Positions 52,517 through 61,516 of a stretch of DNA of 64,000 nt are shown here, piece after piece. A program made the translations under genes and the position numbers. This DNA comes from JAMHWD01 sp035911135. GTDB taxonomy: Bacteria; Pseudomonadota; Alphaproteobacteria; Micavibrionales; Micavibrionaceae. A model generated the notes under the pieces. It was not told the origin of the DNA and ran no database searches. It saw nothing but the letters and a program-made list of their open reading frames with translations. The stretch is from positions 1 through 64,000 of the forward strand of contig JAMHWD010000033.1 in the NCBI GenBank assembly GCA_035911135.1, written 5' to 3'. Positions within the stretch are counted from its first letter, which is position 1. The number at the start of each line of letters is the position of its first letter.

Positions 52517-53188
52517 ATGCCAGAAGTAATTTTTAACGGCCCTGCGGGTCGTTTGGAAGGCCGCTATTCCCATTCCAAAGTTAAGAACGCGCCTTTAGCG
52601 CTCATACTTCATCCCAGCCCCGAACATGGTGGTACGATGAATAACAAAATCACCCATTTGCAATTCCAGACATTTGTCGAGCGCGGGTTTTCGACTTTGC
52701 GTTTTAATTTTCGCGGCGTAGGCCGTTCGCAAGGTCTCTTTGACCGCGGCGAAGGTGAGCTGAGCGATGCGGCGTCCGCCCTGGACTGGATGCAGGAAAT
52801 CAACCAGAACGCCCCTTATGTCTGGGTGGCCGGATTTTCATTCGGCGCGTGGATCGGGATGCAGCTTTTGATGCGCCGCCCTGAAATTCAAGGTTTCATT
52901 TCCGTGGCCCCGCCCGCCAATATGTATGATTTCAGCTTCCTTGCGCCATGCCCGACTTCGGGTCTGATTGTGCAGGCTGGCCGCGATGATGTGGTGTCGG
53001 AGACAGCTGTTGAGAAATTCGTTGAAAAGCTTCAGCAGCAAAAAGGTATCGAAGTTGATTACCGCGTTGCCAAGGAAGCCAACCATTTCTATCATGGTCA
53101 TATCGAAACACTGGCCGGGTTCATGCATGAGCACCTGAATAAGGCGAATGCCGGCCGCGCCGTCGAGCCGCAGAAACTGGCTGCATAA
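52517..53188 (+). CDS. Alpha/beta hydrolase
   Basis: The 223-residue protein has an alpha/beta hydrolase fold: LALILHPSPEHGGTMNN near the oxyanion hole, FRGVGRSQG, the nucleophile elbow GFSFGAW (S108), D157 or D158 in QAGRDDVV and H190 in EANHFYHGH. This HPSPEHGG..NN. subgroup is common in alphaproteobacteria and its substrate is not known. It starts at ATG 52517 with an AAGGAG Shine-Dalgarno and is a single-gene transcript ended by the terminator at 53219-53246. The leader carries an 18-base hairpin. Confidence 0.83.
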   Translation: MPEVIFNGPAGRLEGRYSHSKVKNAPLALILHPSPEHGGTMNNKITHLQFQTFVERGFSTLRFNFRGVGRSQGLFDRGEGELSDAASALDWMQEINQNAPYVWVAGFSFGAWIGMQLLMRRPEIQGFISVAPPANMYDFSFLAPCPTSGLIVQAGRDDVVSETAVEKFVEKLQQQKGIEVDYRVAKEANHFYHGHIETLAGFMHEHLNKANAGRAVEPQKLAA

Positions 53189-53216
53189 GAAGACTTTTTC
53201 TGAATATTTTGAATTT

Positions 53217-53246
53217 AAAAAGCCCGGTTTTGATCCGGGCTTTTTT
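53217..53246 (+). terminator. Rho-independent terminator after the hydrolase gene
   Basis: AAAGCCCGG (53219-53227) and CCGGGCTTT (53235-53243) form a 9-bp stem followed by a run of T to 53246. On the other strand the hairpin is followed by TTAAATTC, so it may also weakly end the convergent bcp transcript. Confidence 0.9.
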
Positions 53247-53249
53247 CTC

Positions 53250-53732
53250 TTATGCGGCCTTTTTGTCCATATCGGTAATGGCTTTGGCCACCTCGTCAAC
53301 ATGGCCGGGAACTTTGACCTTGCGCCAGATGGCGGTGATATTCCCTTTTTCATCAATCAGGAATGTTGCGCGGTCAATGCCCATATATTTACGCCCGTAC
53401 ATGGATTTTTCCACCCATACGCCGTAGCGCTCGCAGGTGTCCGATCCTTCATCGGAAGCTAGCGGAAAGTTCAGGTCATATTTTTCTTTGAATTTGTCGT
53501 GCTTTTTCACGCTGTCCTTGGAGAGGCCGATAATCTGCGCGCCCAGTTTTTCAAAATCTTTTTTATGATCACGAAAATTGCAGGATTCTGCCGTACAGCC
53601 CGGCGTGTCATCTTTGGGATAGAAATATAAGACAACTTTTTGTCCTTTGAAGCTTGAAAGTTTGATGCGTGATCCGCCATCAGCCGGAAGATCAAAGTCA
53701 GGGGCAGGATTGCCAATTGAAAGGTCATTCAT
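53250..53732 (-). CDS. bcp: Peroxiredoxin, thioredoxin-dependent (BCP family)
   Basis: The 160-residue thiol peroxidase reduces peroxides with thioredoxin. It has the peroxidatic Cys C46 and resolving Cys C51 in PKDDTPGCTAESCNFRD (C-x4-C, the BCP/PrxQ pattern), FPLASDEGSDTCERYGVW and RATFLIDEKGNITAIWRKVK. Length is typical. The gene is convergent with the hydrolase gene. The start at 53732 has an AAGGAGGA Shine-Dalgarno. Confidence 0.95.
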   Translation of the reverse strand: MNDLSIGNPAPDFDLPADGGSRIKLSSFKGQKVVLYFYPKDDTPGCTAESCNFRDHKKDFEKLGAQIIGLSKDSVKKHDKFKEKYDLNFPLASDEGSDTCERYGVWVEKSMYGRKYMGIDRATFLIDEKGNITAIWRKVKVPGHVDEVAKAITDMDKKAA

Positions 53733-53848
53733 ATAATCCTCCTTGATAAGTTGGGATAACGGGCATTTTTTGGTTACACCCCAAAACCGATATGAAATAA
53801 TGTGCCAGTGAAATCAAGAGTGTTACAGGCCAATTATCATTATTTTTC

Positions 53849-56800
53849 ATGACGCAGGCGGATTCTCCAGAATTAGGTAAAAAAAACAAGCCCGGATTGA
53901 TGCGGCGCCTTTTTTTAGGTGGCGGCATTATTGCCATTGTGCTGGAGGTTGGGCTGGTTGTCCTGATGCTTGGTGTGCTGGCGCTGGGCGCGCTGATATG
54001 GCGCGTCAATGCCGCGCCGCTGGATATAGGTTTTGCCAAGGATTATGTCGAGAACGCCTTGTATGATGAGAAAACCGGCATTCATGTCAATATCGACAGC
54101 GTTGTCCTGCATTGGCCGGATTTACAGGATGCCTTGCTTTTGGGGATTGATGGCGCGCGGATTCTCAATGCCAATGACGGGATTATCCTGAGCGTTGGCG
54201 AATTGGATCTGGCCTTGTCCAAGCGCCGTTTGATTCTTGGTCAGATTCAGCCCAAGGCGATTATTCTTAAAAATCCATCGTTGCGCCTGCGCCGGACGGC
54301 CGAAAACACCATTGATTTTGGACTGGATGCGTTCAAGTCGCCTGCGCCTGAAAAGGCGCCCTCCAGAACGCCGGGTCTTGATACCTTGTTTCAGATTATT
54401 CCGCGCCCGGGCGATGAATCGTTGAAAGATACGCCGCTGGCGATGCTGAAAGAATTTCGGATCGAGAATGCCCGCGCCATTATTGAGGATCATAAATTCG
54501 GCGCTTCGTGGTATTTCCCCAGCACCGATATTTCCCTGCAAAGCGCCAGTGAGGGCATTCATGCAGCCTTTAAAATGGGATTCCCGGCTGTTCACAATGA
54601 GCCTGCGCAGATACATACCGACATTATGATTGGATGGGATTCTCATGATATTCAGGTCAAGGCCTTCATGCAGAATTTTGACTTGCGTGTTTTTTCTAAC
54701 AAAATTCCCGATTTCGATGTCCTGGGTGATCAGGATATCGTCCTGAATGGTTCGATGGAGGCCAAGTTTAACGCCGATCTTTCGCTGGAGGCGATGCAGT
54801 TTAAAATGCTCTCACCGGCCGGTAATCTGGATATACCCGAACTCTCACCGGATGAGGTTCCTTATAAGGATTTGAATTTTGATCTGACTTACGCCAGTGC
54901 CTCTGACGGGCAAAAGACACTAAGCCTTAATGATCTTTCCGTGAACATCAAAGACGTTATTATCCGCGCCAAGGCCCATATTCTGGATAGCAAAAATGAA
55001 AATGGCCGTTCTTTGGCCGGGCCGTTGGAGGTGACCATCGCCGATATGCCGCATAGCCGCATTGCAACCGTCTGGCCGGCGGCGCTGGTGGGGGATGCTT
55101 CGGAATTATGGGTTGTCAAAAAACTCAGCGGCGGGAATGTTTCCGGCCTCAAGGCCACGATGAATGTTTCGGCGATGAATACGCCGGAAGGCGGGTGGGA
55201 TTTTGGTATTGCCAAGCTCATGGCTTATTTTCAATTCACCGATATCAAAGCCGATTACCGCGCGCCGTTGCCACCGTTGACCAAGGCCAAGGGCAGCGGG
55301 TTTTTCGATCTGGACGAGGATCGCCTGAATATTTCGCTGTCGCAAGGCGAGATGGGCGGCCTGACAGTGACTGATGCCAAGCTGGCCTTTAATGACATCG
55401 TGGCCGAAGGCAAGGGCTCAGTGGCCATGGATATTGGTCTCGAAGGGCCGTTGAAATCGGTGTTTGAATATCTTTCCACGCCGCCGATTGATTTGAAGGA
55501 TGAACTGGATATGGATCTGGCCCAGGTAAAGGGCAGTGCCGATTTACGGGTGAAATTGGATTTCCCGACTCATGCCGATCTCAAGATTGAAGAAATCAAG
55601 ATGGATGTGAAGGGTGATGTCAGGGACGGCAATATCCCCGATGTTGTCAAAACGATGGATCTATCAGGCGGGCCGTTTGCCGTTGCCGTGGACAATGAGC
55701 GTTACACCGTCAAGGGTAAGGGGAAGCTGGATGGGCGCGATGTCACGATGGAGTGGGAAGAATATCTCAAGAGCGAAGGCAAGGCCTATCGCCACAAGGC
55801 AACGGCCAGCATCATCGCCGATGAGGATCTGCGCCGCAAGATGGGCATTGATTTAAGTGATTTTATCAAAGGATCTGTGCCGGTCGATATTGTTTATACC
55901 GGTCTGCCCGGTGGCAATAAGGCACAAGCCGATGTAAAGGCCGATATGACGCCCGCAGATTTTTTTGTTATAACGCAGGCCTATACCAAGCCACCCGGCA
56001 CGAAGGGGGCCGTCAGCCTGAAGGCTAATCTTGAAGGCGAAAATCTTTCCTCGATTTCAAATCTCAAAATTGATGCGCCTAACCTTGCGCTTAACAATGG
56101 GTCAGTGGGGTTCAGGAATGGTGTTCTTTCCTCGGTCGTGCTGCCCGGCGTGGCAATCAATGAAACGCGCGGTGATGTGAATATTGATTTTGCCGCCAGC
56201 GGGGCAATGAAGGTTTTGCTCAAAGGCGCATTTCTGGATATGCGCCCGCTGCTGGCCAATGATGACACAAACGCAGCAGAATATAATGAACCGCCCATGG
56301 TGGTATCGGTATCGGCTACAAAAATGCGGACTGCTGATCAGGAAATTGTTACCAATGCCAAGATATATGCCGATATCGACAATAAAGGCCGTTTCAACCA
56401 GTTGGAGATGGATGCGCGTGCCGGGGCAGGCGATATTTACCTGCGTTACAAGCCTGATGCATCAGGAAAGCGCACCTTCCATTTCGAAGCCGATGACGCC
56501 GGCGCAGCCCTGAAAGCTTTTGATATCTACCGTAATATCAGGGGCGGCAAGATGGTGGCTTATGCCGAACCTATAAAAGGCGTTTATGACCGCAATCTCG
56601 TGGGGCAGGCGGAGATGACGAATTTCCGTGTGGTCAATGCGCCGTCGCTGGCAAGATTGCTGGGCGCATTATCGCTGGGCGGGATGATTGAATTGCTGGG
56701 GAATGAGGGGCTGGAATTTTCCAAGATGGAATCCAAATTCGACTGGCTCTACCGCCCGCAAGGGAGCATTCTTGTCCTGAAAGATGGGCGCACATCGGGA

Positions 56801-57058
56801 AATTCCTTAGGGCTTACATTTGACGGGCGGTTTGACAACGGTGCATCAACCGTGGATGTATCAGGCACGATCATCCCGATGTCCGGCGTGAATAATATTA
56901 TCGGCTCCATCCCGTTGGTGGGCGATATCTTGACCGGGGGCGGCGCAATTTTTGCCGCCACATACACCATGCGCGGCAGTTCGGAAAAACCTGATATTTC
57001 GGTTAACCCGCTCTCTGTTCTGGCTCCCGGAATTATCCGGCGGATATTGTTTGAATAA
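53849..57058 (+). CDS. DUF3971/AsmA-like giant envelope protein (YhdP/TamB-like)
   Basis: The 1069-residue protein has one N-terminal membrane helix (GIIAIVLEVGLVVLMLGVLALG) and then a long repeated beta-strand body facing the periplasm. VLHWPDLQDALLLGIDGARI near the N-terminus and the C-terminal SLARLLGALSLGGMIELLGN with GLTFDGRFDNGASTVDVSGT are the marks of DUF3971/AsmA-like C-terminal proteins. This family, with YhdP and TamB, forms grooves that carry phospholipid to the outer membrane. The gene stands alone between bcp and an opposing gene that ends 13 bases after its stop. The role in lipid transport is inferred from family. Confidence 0.85.
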   Translation: MTQADSPELGKKNKPGLMRRLFLGGGIIAIVLEVGLVVLMLGVLALGALIWRVNAAPLDIGFAKDYVENALYDEKTGIHVNIDSVVLHWPDLQDALLLGIDGARILNANDGIILSVGELDLALSKRRLILGQIQPKAIILKNPSLRLRRTAENTIDFGLDAFKSPAPEKAPSRTPGLDTLFQIIPRPGDESLKDTPLAMLKEFRIENARAIIEDHKFGASWYFPSTDISLQSASEGIHAAFKMGFPAVHNEPAQIHTDIMIGWDSHDIQVKAFMQNFDLRVFSNKIPDFDVLGDQDIVLNGSMEAKFNADLSLEAMQFKMLSPAGNLDIPELSPDEVPYKDLNFDLTYASASDGQKTLSLNDLSVNIKDVIIRAKAHILDSKNENGRSLAGPLEVTIADMPHSRIATVWPAALVGDASELWVVKKLSGGNVSGLKATMNVSAMNTPEGGWDFGIAKLMAYFQFTDIKADYRAPLPPLTKAKGSGFFDLDEDRLNISLSQGEMGGLTVTDAKLAFNDIVAEGKGSVAMDIGLEGPLKSVFEYLSTPPIDLKDELDMDLAQVKGSADLRVKLDFPTHADLKIEEIKMDVKGDVRDGNIPDVVKTMDLSGGPFAVAVDNERYTVKGKGKLDGRDVTMEWEEYLKSEGKAYRHKATASIIADEDLRRKMGIDLSDFIKGSVPVDIVYTGLPGGNKAQADVKADMTPADFFVITQAYTKPPGTKGAVSLKANLEGENLSSISNLKIDAPNLALNNGSVGFRNGVLSSVVLPGVAINETRGDVNIDFAASGAMKVLLKGAFLDMRPLLANDDTNAAEYNEPPMVVSVSATKMRTADQEIVTNAKIYADIDNKGRFNQLEMDARAGAGDIYLRYKPDASGKRTFHFEADDAGAALKAFDIYRNIRGGKMVAYAEPIKGVYDRNLVGQAEMTNFRVVNAPSLARLLGALSLGGMIELLGNEGLEFSKMESKFDWLYRPQGSILVLKDGRTSGNSLGLTFDGRFDNGASTVDVSGTIIPMSGVNNIIGSIPLVGDILTGGGAIFAATYTMRGSSEKPDISVNPLSVLAPGIIRRILFE

Positions 57059-57070
57059 TATTTGAAAGGC

Positions 57071-58501
57071 CTAAGCCGGTTCTGAGGCGTATTCCGGTTC
57101 GTTATGTACCATGGTTTCAGCAGGCATGTCGGCCTTGAGGCGGGCGGCTCTGGTGTTTTCAAACTCGCGGGCCATTTCGGTGATAATGCGTGCCGGTACA
57201 ATAATATTCCCGCGTGCGGAGATGATATCGACCCCCCGCGTTACAGTACCCATCAGCATTTGTATCTGGGCGTGTGATGCCAGATAGGTTTGTTGCGCCA
57301 GCGCCGAGAGGCCATCAGCCGCAAGATCAAGACCGCTCAAGGCTGGCAGAGGACTTATGACCCAGTTGCCGACCATGCTGGCTTGGCTGAATCGTCCGTA
57401 TTTTTCACGCGCGCGATCATGTTCATGCCATGCCTTGGCCACGGTAGCTTCGCTTTCTTGAAGATCATGCATGAATTGCATATGTTCTTCGGGGGTATTT
57501 GTTGATTTTTCAAAAGCCAGCACCAGCGTTTTTTCTTTATCGGCATCGGCGCGTTGCTTTGTGTCTTGGGCCTCTTCCATTTTCTTGCCCAGTTTATTGC
57601 CGTGATAAATGGTAAAACCGGAATAGCCGCCAATCATTGCCATGGCCGCTGTAAAGGTGCCCCAGTCGCCGAGCGAGTTTTTCAAAAATTCCACGCTTTC
57701 AATCGGCACCGAATTTTGCGCCAGCCCATAAGTAAGCGCACCTATGGTGATGATGCTCTCATATCCTCCAAGACCAAGATTAACCAGATTTTTTGAAAGA
57801 TCCTCAGCCGATTTTCCCATAGCGATCTGCGGTAATATTTGCGCTTGTCCATCTTGTAGAAGTTCTTGGTTCTTACGGGCGATATGGGCGAATATGTCCG
57901 GACTTTCTGCGGCCGCGTCGGTAAAAAGTGATTTGATATGGGCAGCCATGTTGCGTTGGAGTGTATTGCCCACACGCATGGACAAAACGCCAGTGCCATA
58001 CATGATGGCGGCGCTGCCGGCGAAATATCCTGTGCTGGTGATAAATTCCGAGCTGCCAAGGCCGGCATTGAACAGGGCGCTCATGGTATTGGCATAGGCC
58101 TCGGACATCCAAAGCGCATTGACTCCGCTCAAGGTAGAAAGTCCGCCCAGTGTCGCTGTTGAGGTCCAGGCTTCCCATTTCTTATCGGCCCAATAGGCGG
58201 TGATAGCACCCTTTAAGGTCTGGAGCTTTGCAACGGGCGAGCTGTCATTTTCAAACGCAGCATAATTCTCGCGGCCAGCCCAAAGCGTATTAAAACGGCT
58301 TTTTGCGCGTTCATGAGGGTTCGTGATATTCGCGGCCTCCATATCATCGTCATGGGCGCGGTCAATAAGGCTGCGGAAAAAGTTGATGACACTATCGGCG
58401 ATGCGGGACGAGGAACGAGGGCGCTCTAGCGTCGTGCCGCTATTCAGGCGCATTTTCATGCGCGACAAAAACCCTGTATCGGGATCTTGAGGGGCGGCCA
58501 T
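57071..58501 (-). CDS. Unrecognised 476-residue protein with alanine/glycine-rich membrane-like segments
   Basis: No family is recognised. After a basic N-terminus (SRMKMRLNSGTTLERPRSSS) it has several moderately hydrophobic Gly/Ala/Ser-rich segments (STATLGGLSTLSGVNALW, STGYFAGSAAIMYGTGVL, IITIGALTYGLAQN, FTAAMAMIGGYSGFTIYH) that could be membrane helices, a long charged helix (KLGKKMEEAQDTKQRADADK, about residues 300-370) and a C-terminal region with SALAQQTYLASHAQI. The gene is convergent with the DUF3971 gene, 13 bases apart, and stands alone. A signal peptide is not seen. Confidence 0.55.
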   Translation of the reverse strand: MAAPQDPDTGFLSRMKMRLNSGTTLERPRSSSRIADSVINFFRSLIDRAHDDDMEAANITNPHERAKSRFNTLWAGRENYAAFENDSSPVAKLQTLKGAITAYWADKKWEAWTSTATLGGLSTLSGVNALWMSEAYANTMSALFNAGLGSSEFITSTGYFAGSAAIMYGTGVLSMRVGNTLQRNMAAHIKSLFTDAAAESPDIFAHIARKNQELLQDGQAQILPQIAMGKSAEDLSKNLVNLGLGGYESIITIGALTYGLAQNSVPIESVEFLKNSLGDWGTFTAAMAMIGGYSGFTIYHGNKLGKKMEEAQDTKQRADADKEKTLVLAFEKSTNTPEEHMQFMHDLQESEATVAKAWHEHDRAREKYGRFSQASMVGNWVISPLPALSGLDLAADGLSALAQQTYLASHAQIQMLMGTVTRGVDIISARGNIIVPARIITEMAREFENTRAARLKADMPAETMVHNEPEYASEPA

Positions 58502-58697
58502 TGCTGTAACACACCTTGTTTTTTATAAAACATTAACATAATGGACGGCTTGTTTCAAATTCTGGCAAAAATAGCCATTTTCAGGCTATGCCGGGCTATG
58601 AGGCGACATGCCGGGCGGGGCATCATTGAACGTGGCAGGCAAGTATTCTATAAATCGTTACATATCAAAAATTTATAAAAACAACAGGGATACTCAA

Positions 58698-59162
58698 ATG
58701 ACAGATAAGACCGATTTAAGGCAGATATTTAGAAAATCCGGCGATTACGTCCATGAAGGCGCTCTGGACTCTGGCACAACGATGATTGTCGAGCAGGGGA
58801 ATTGTACAATTCAAGGGCCAGTGGGCGATGATGTTATCATGCAGGTGGATGGCGATCTGACTTTGCTCTCCGATACGGGCAAGAATTTCAAGGCCATGGT
58901 GCAGGGTGCATTTTCAGGCAATATCATCGGTCCGGGCAGCGATATCACCGCAACAGGCAAAGTCGATATGTGGGAATTGGGTTATGGGTCAAAGGCATCA
59001 TCGTCCAAAGGCGTGGCCATGAACGGCGATACGCCTTGCGGGGAGCATAGATTATTTATAGATGAGCGCCGTTTTGTCATCATGGAGCGTATCATGCCGG
59101 ATGAGCAGGTATCGGCCACCTGTCCGCTGCCGCAAACCGCGCCGCCCGAACCATTGAATTGA
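58698..59162 (+). CDS. Unrecognised 154-residue strand-rich protein
   Basis: The protein starts at ATG 58698 (MTDKTDLRQIFRKSGDYV) after AGGGATACTCAA; a longer frame to 58608 has no Shine-Dalgarno. The body is a run of short strands with regular Gly/Asp turns: GTTMIVEQGNCTIQGPVGDD, VIMQVDGDLTLLSDTGKNF, AMVQGAFSGNIIGPGSDITA. This resembles stacked-strand (bactofilin-like or beta-helical) proteins, but no signature confirms it. The end (PLPQTAPPEPLN) is a Pro-rich tail. No signal peptide. It lies 12 bases from the convergent tyrS stop and shows no operon. Confidence 0.5.
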   Translation: MTDKTDLRQIFRKSGDYVHEGALDSGTTMIVEQGNCTIQGPVGDDVIMQVDGDLTLLSDTGKNFKAMVQGAFSGNIIGPGSDITATGKVDMWELGYGSKASSSKGVAMNGDTPCGEHRLFIDERRFVIMERIMPDEQVSATCPLPQTAPPEPLN

Positions 59163-59173
59163 TCGTTGCAGAT

Positions 59174-60430
59174 TTAGCCGTTCAGCTTGACCAGGGCGTG
59201 TTTCTTTTTGCCCGCCGAGAGCTTGATATAACCATCCGCCGTAAGATCGGCATCGGAGGCTGAGGCGCTCTCGCTTTCGATCTTGTTGTCGTTCAGCTTG
59301 GCCCCGCCGCCTGCGATCAGGCGCTTGGCTTCGCCCTTGGACGCGGCAAGGCCTGTTTCCACGAACAGATCAAGAATGGAAATTCCGCCTGACAAACGGC
59401 TCGCATCGATGGTGATGGAGGGCAAATCGCCGCCCACGCCGCCTTGCTCGAATACCTGTCTGGCTGTTTCGGCGGCCTCTAATGCTGCTTGCTCGCCATG
59501 GCATAATTTGGTGGCTTCATGGGCCAGAATTTTCTTGGCCTCGTTGATTTCGGAATCTTTCAGCGCGGATAAACGGCGCACTTCATCCATGGGCAGCATG
59601 GTAAAGCGGGATAGCATGGTTTCTACCATTGCATCTTCGGTGTTGCGGAACCATTGCCAGTAATCATAGGCCGAGAGCATGTTTTTATTCAGCCATACCG
59701 CGCCATCCACCGTTTTGCCCATTTTCTCGCCCGCCGGGTTGAGGAGAAGCTTGGCGGTGAGGGCATAGAGCTGGACCTGATCCGATTTATGCGCCAGATC
59801 CACGCCGTTGATGATATTGCCCCATTGGTCCGAGCCGCCCATCTGGAGGATCGTGCCATGTTCGCGGTGCAAGGCAAGGAAGTCATAACCTTGCATGACC
59901 ATGTAGTTGAATTCCAGAAGCGTCAGCGGGCTTTCGCGATCAAGGCGCGTTTTGACGCTATCGAAGGAGATCATGCGGTTGACGGTGAAGTAACGCCCGT
60001 AATCGCGCAGGAATTCGAGATAGCCGAGTTTGGAAAGCCAATCGTCATTATTGACCATCAGCGCGTCGCTCTTACCAGAACCATAGTGCAGGAACTGGTT
60101 AAAGCAGGTCGCGCGGATATTCTCCATATTCTCAGTGATGATCTCATCGGTCATCAGATTGCGCGTCTGGTCCTTGAACGAAGGGTCGCCGATTTTCGAC
60201 GTGCCGCCGCCCATCAATGTGATGGGTTTATGCCCCGTTTCCTGAAACCATTTCAGCATCATGATGCCGGTCAGGTTGCCGACATGGAGTGATTTGGCCG
60301 TGGCATCAAAGCCGATATAGGCGCTCTGCACGCCTTCGGATAGTTTTTTGTCGAGGCCATCGAAATCGCTGCACTGGTGAATGAAGCCGCGTTCGGTTAG
60401 GATATTCAGGAAATCGGATTTGTAAGTCAT
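59174..60430 (-). CDS. tyrS: Tyrosyl-tRNA synthetase
   Basis: TyrS charges tRNA-Tyr. The 418-residue class I enzyme has YIGFDATAKSLHVGNLTGIM (HxGN form of HIGH, H49-N52), LEFNYMVMQGYDFLAL, GGSDQWGNIINGVDL and GEKMGKT, the KMSKS-type loop. A C-terminal S4 RNA-binding domain follows (SKGEAKRLIAGGGAKLNDNK). Length is typical. It diverges from anmK; the two starts are 15 bases apart and must share a very compact promoter region or be read from inside each other's gene. Confidence 0.97.
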   Translation of the reverse strand: MTYKSDFLNILTERGFIHQCSDFDGLDKKLSEGVQSAYIGFDATAKSLHVGNLTGIMMLKWFQETGHKPITLMGGGTSKIGDPSFKDQTRNLMTDEIITENMENIRATCFNQFLHYGSGKSDALMVNNDDWLSKLGYLEFLRDYGRYFTVNRMISFDSVKTRLDRESPLTLLEFNYMVMQGYDFLALHREHGTILQMGGSDQWGNIINGVDLAHKSDQVQLYALTAKLLLNPAGEKMGKTVDGAVWLNKNMLSAYDYWQWFRNTEDAMVETMLSRFTMLPMDEVRRLSALKDSEINEAKKILAHEATKLCHGEQAALEAAETARQVFEQGGVGGDLPSITIDASRLSGGISILDLFVETGLAASKGEAKRLIAGGGAKLNDNKIESESASASDADLTADGYIKLSAGKKKHALVKLNG

Positions 60431-60445
60431 GAGATTTTTATAATT

Positions 60446-61516
60446 ATGAGCGGTGAAAAAGTCTATAGGGCCATTGGTTTAATGTCCGGAACCTCGCTGG
60501 ATGGGGAGATTGACGTGGCTCTGATCGAGACAGACGGGCAGGGTTTTGTAAAGCCATTGGATTTCAAGCCATTTCCTTATGATATCAGTGCGCGCGACAA
60601 GGTGCGAGCCTGTTTTGGCAAGCGTGAGCCGGATGCGGGCGTTGCCGAGGCGGAAAAGCTGGTGACGGATCTGCATATCGCCGCCGTGAAAGCCAGCGGT
60701 TTTGAAGCTGAGATTATCGGATTTCACGGCCAGACGATTACCCATGCCCCGGATGAGAAATTTACCTGGCAGATCGGTGATGGCGCGCGGCTGGCTGCCG
60801 AGACCGGCATGGATGTGATCTGTGATTTTCGCAGCAATGATGTGGCGCTGGGCGGGCAGGGCGCGCCGCTGATCCCCTTATATCACGCCGCGATGATGGC
60901 AAAGATGGACAAGCCTGTGGGGATTTTAAATCTTGGCGGGGTAGCGAATATCACATTTGTTGGGAATGCGGGTGAAATTCTGGCCTTTGATACCGGCCCG
61001 GCCAATGCCCTGATGGATGATTTCATGCTGCGTCATATGGGCGCAGCCTTTGACCGGGACGGCAGGCTGGCGCGGCAGGGGCAGGTGGATGAGGCCATGG
61101 TAGCCGCATTTCTACGTGATGTGCATTTTGCCAAATCGGGGCCAAAATCGCTGGACCGCAATCAATGGGACCTGAAAATGGTGGATCATCTGAATGCCGC
61201 CGATGGCATGGCCACGCTTGCGGAAATGAGCGCGGCAGCGGTCAATGCAGGGATTGCCAGCCTGCCTGCAAGGCCGGGCGCAATTTATGTCTGCGGCGGC
61301 GGGCGCAAGAATGCTTATGTCATGGAAAGGCTGGGGGTAATAACCGGATTACCCGTATTGCCGATTGAGCAGGCCGGATGGAATGGCGATGCCACCGAAG
61401 CCGAAGGCTTTGCCTATCTGGCAGTGCGTAGCCTTTTGAAGCTGCCTATCAGCCTACCAAGTACGACAGGCGTACCAGAGCCCGCCGCGGGCGGTATTTA
61501 TCACCGCAAATCCTAG
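60446..61516 (+). CDS. anmK: Anhydro-N-acetylmuramic acid kinase
   Basis: AnmK phosphorylates 1,6-anhydro-MurNAc released by cell-wall turnover, giving MurNAc-6-phosphate for recycling. The 356-residue protein has AIGLMSGTSLDGEIDVALIE, IGFHGQTITHAP, NLGGVANITFVG, FDTGPANALMDD and ICGGGRKNAYVMERL, which make up the family's ATP-binding (actin/hexokinase-like) core. It diverges from tyrS and overlaps the stop of the ParA-like gene by four bases. No MurQ etherase gene is adjacent. Confidence 0.95.
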   Translation: MSGEKVYRAIGLMSGTSLDGEIDVALIETDGQGFVKPLDFKPFPYDISARDKVRACFGKREPDAGVAEAEKLVTDLHIAAVKASGFEAEIIGFHGQTITHAPDEKFTWQIGDGARLAAETGMDVICDFRSNDVALGGQGAPLIPLYHAAMMAKMDKPVGILNLGGVANITFVGNAGEILAFDTGPANALMDDFMLRHMGAAFDRDGRLARQGQVDEAMVAAFLRDVHFAKSGPKSLDRNQWDLKMVDHLNAADGMATLAEMSAAAVNAGIASLPARPGAIYVCGGGRKNAYVMERLGVITGLPVLPIEQAGWNGDATEAEGFAYLAVRSLLKLPISLPSTTGVPEPAAGGIYHRKS

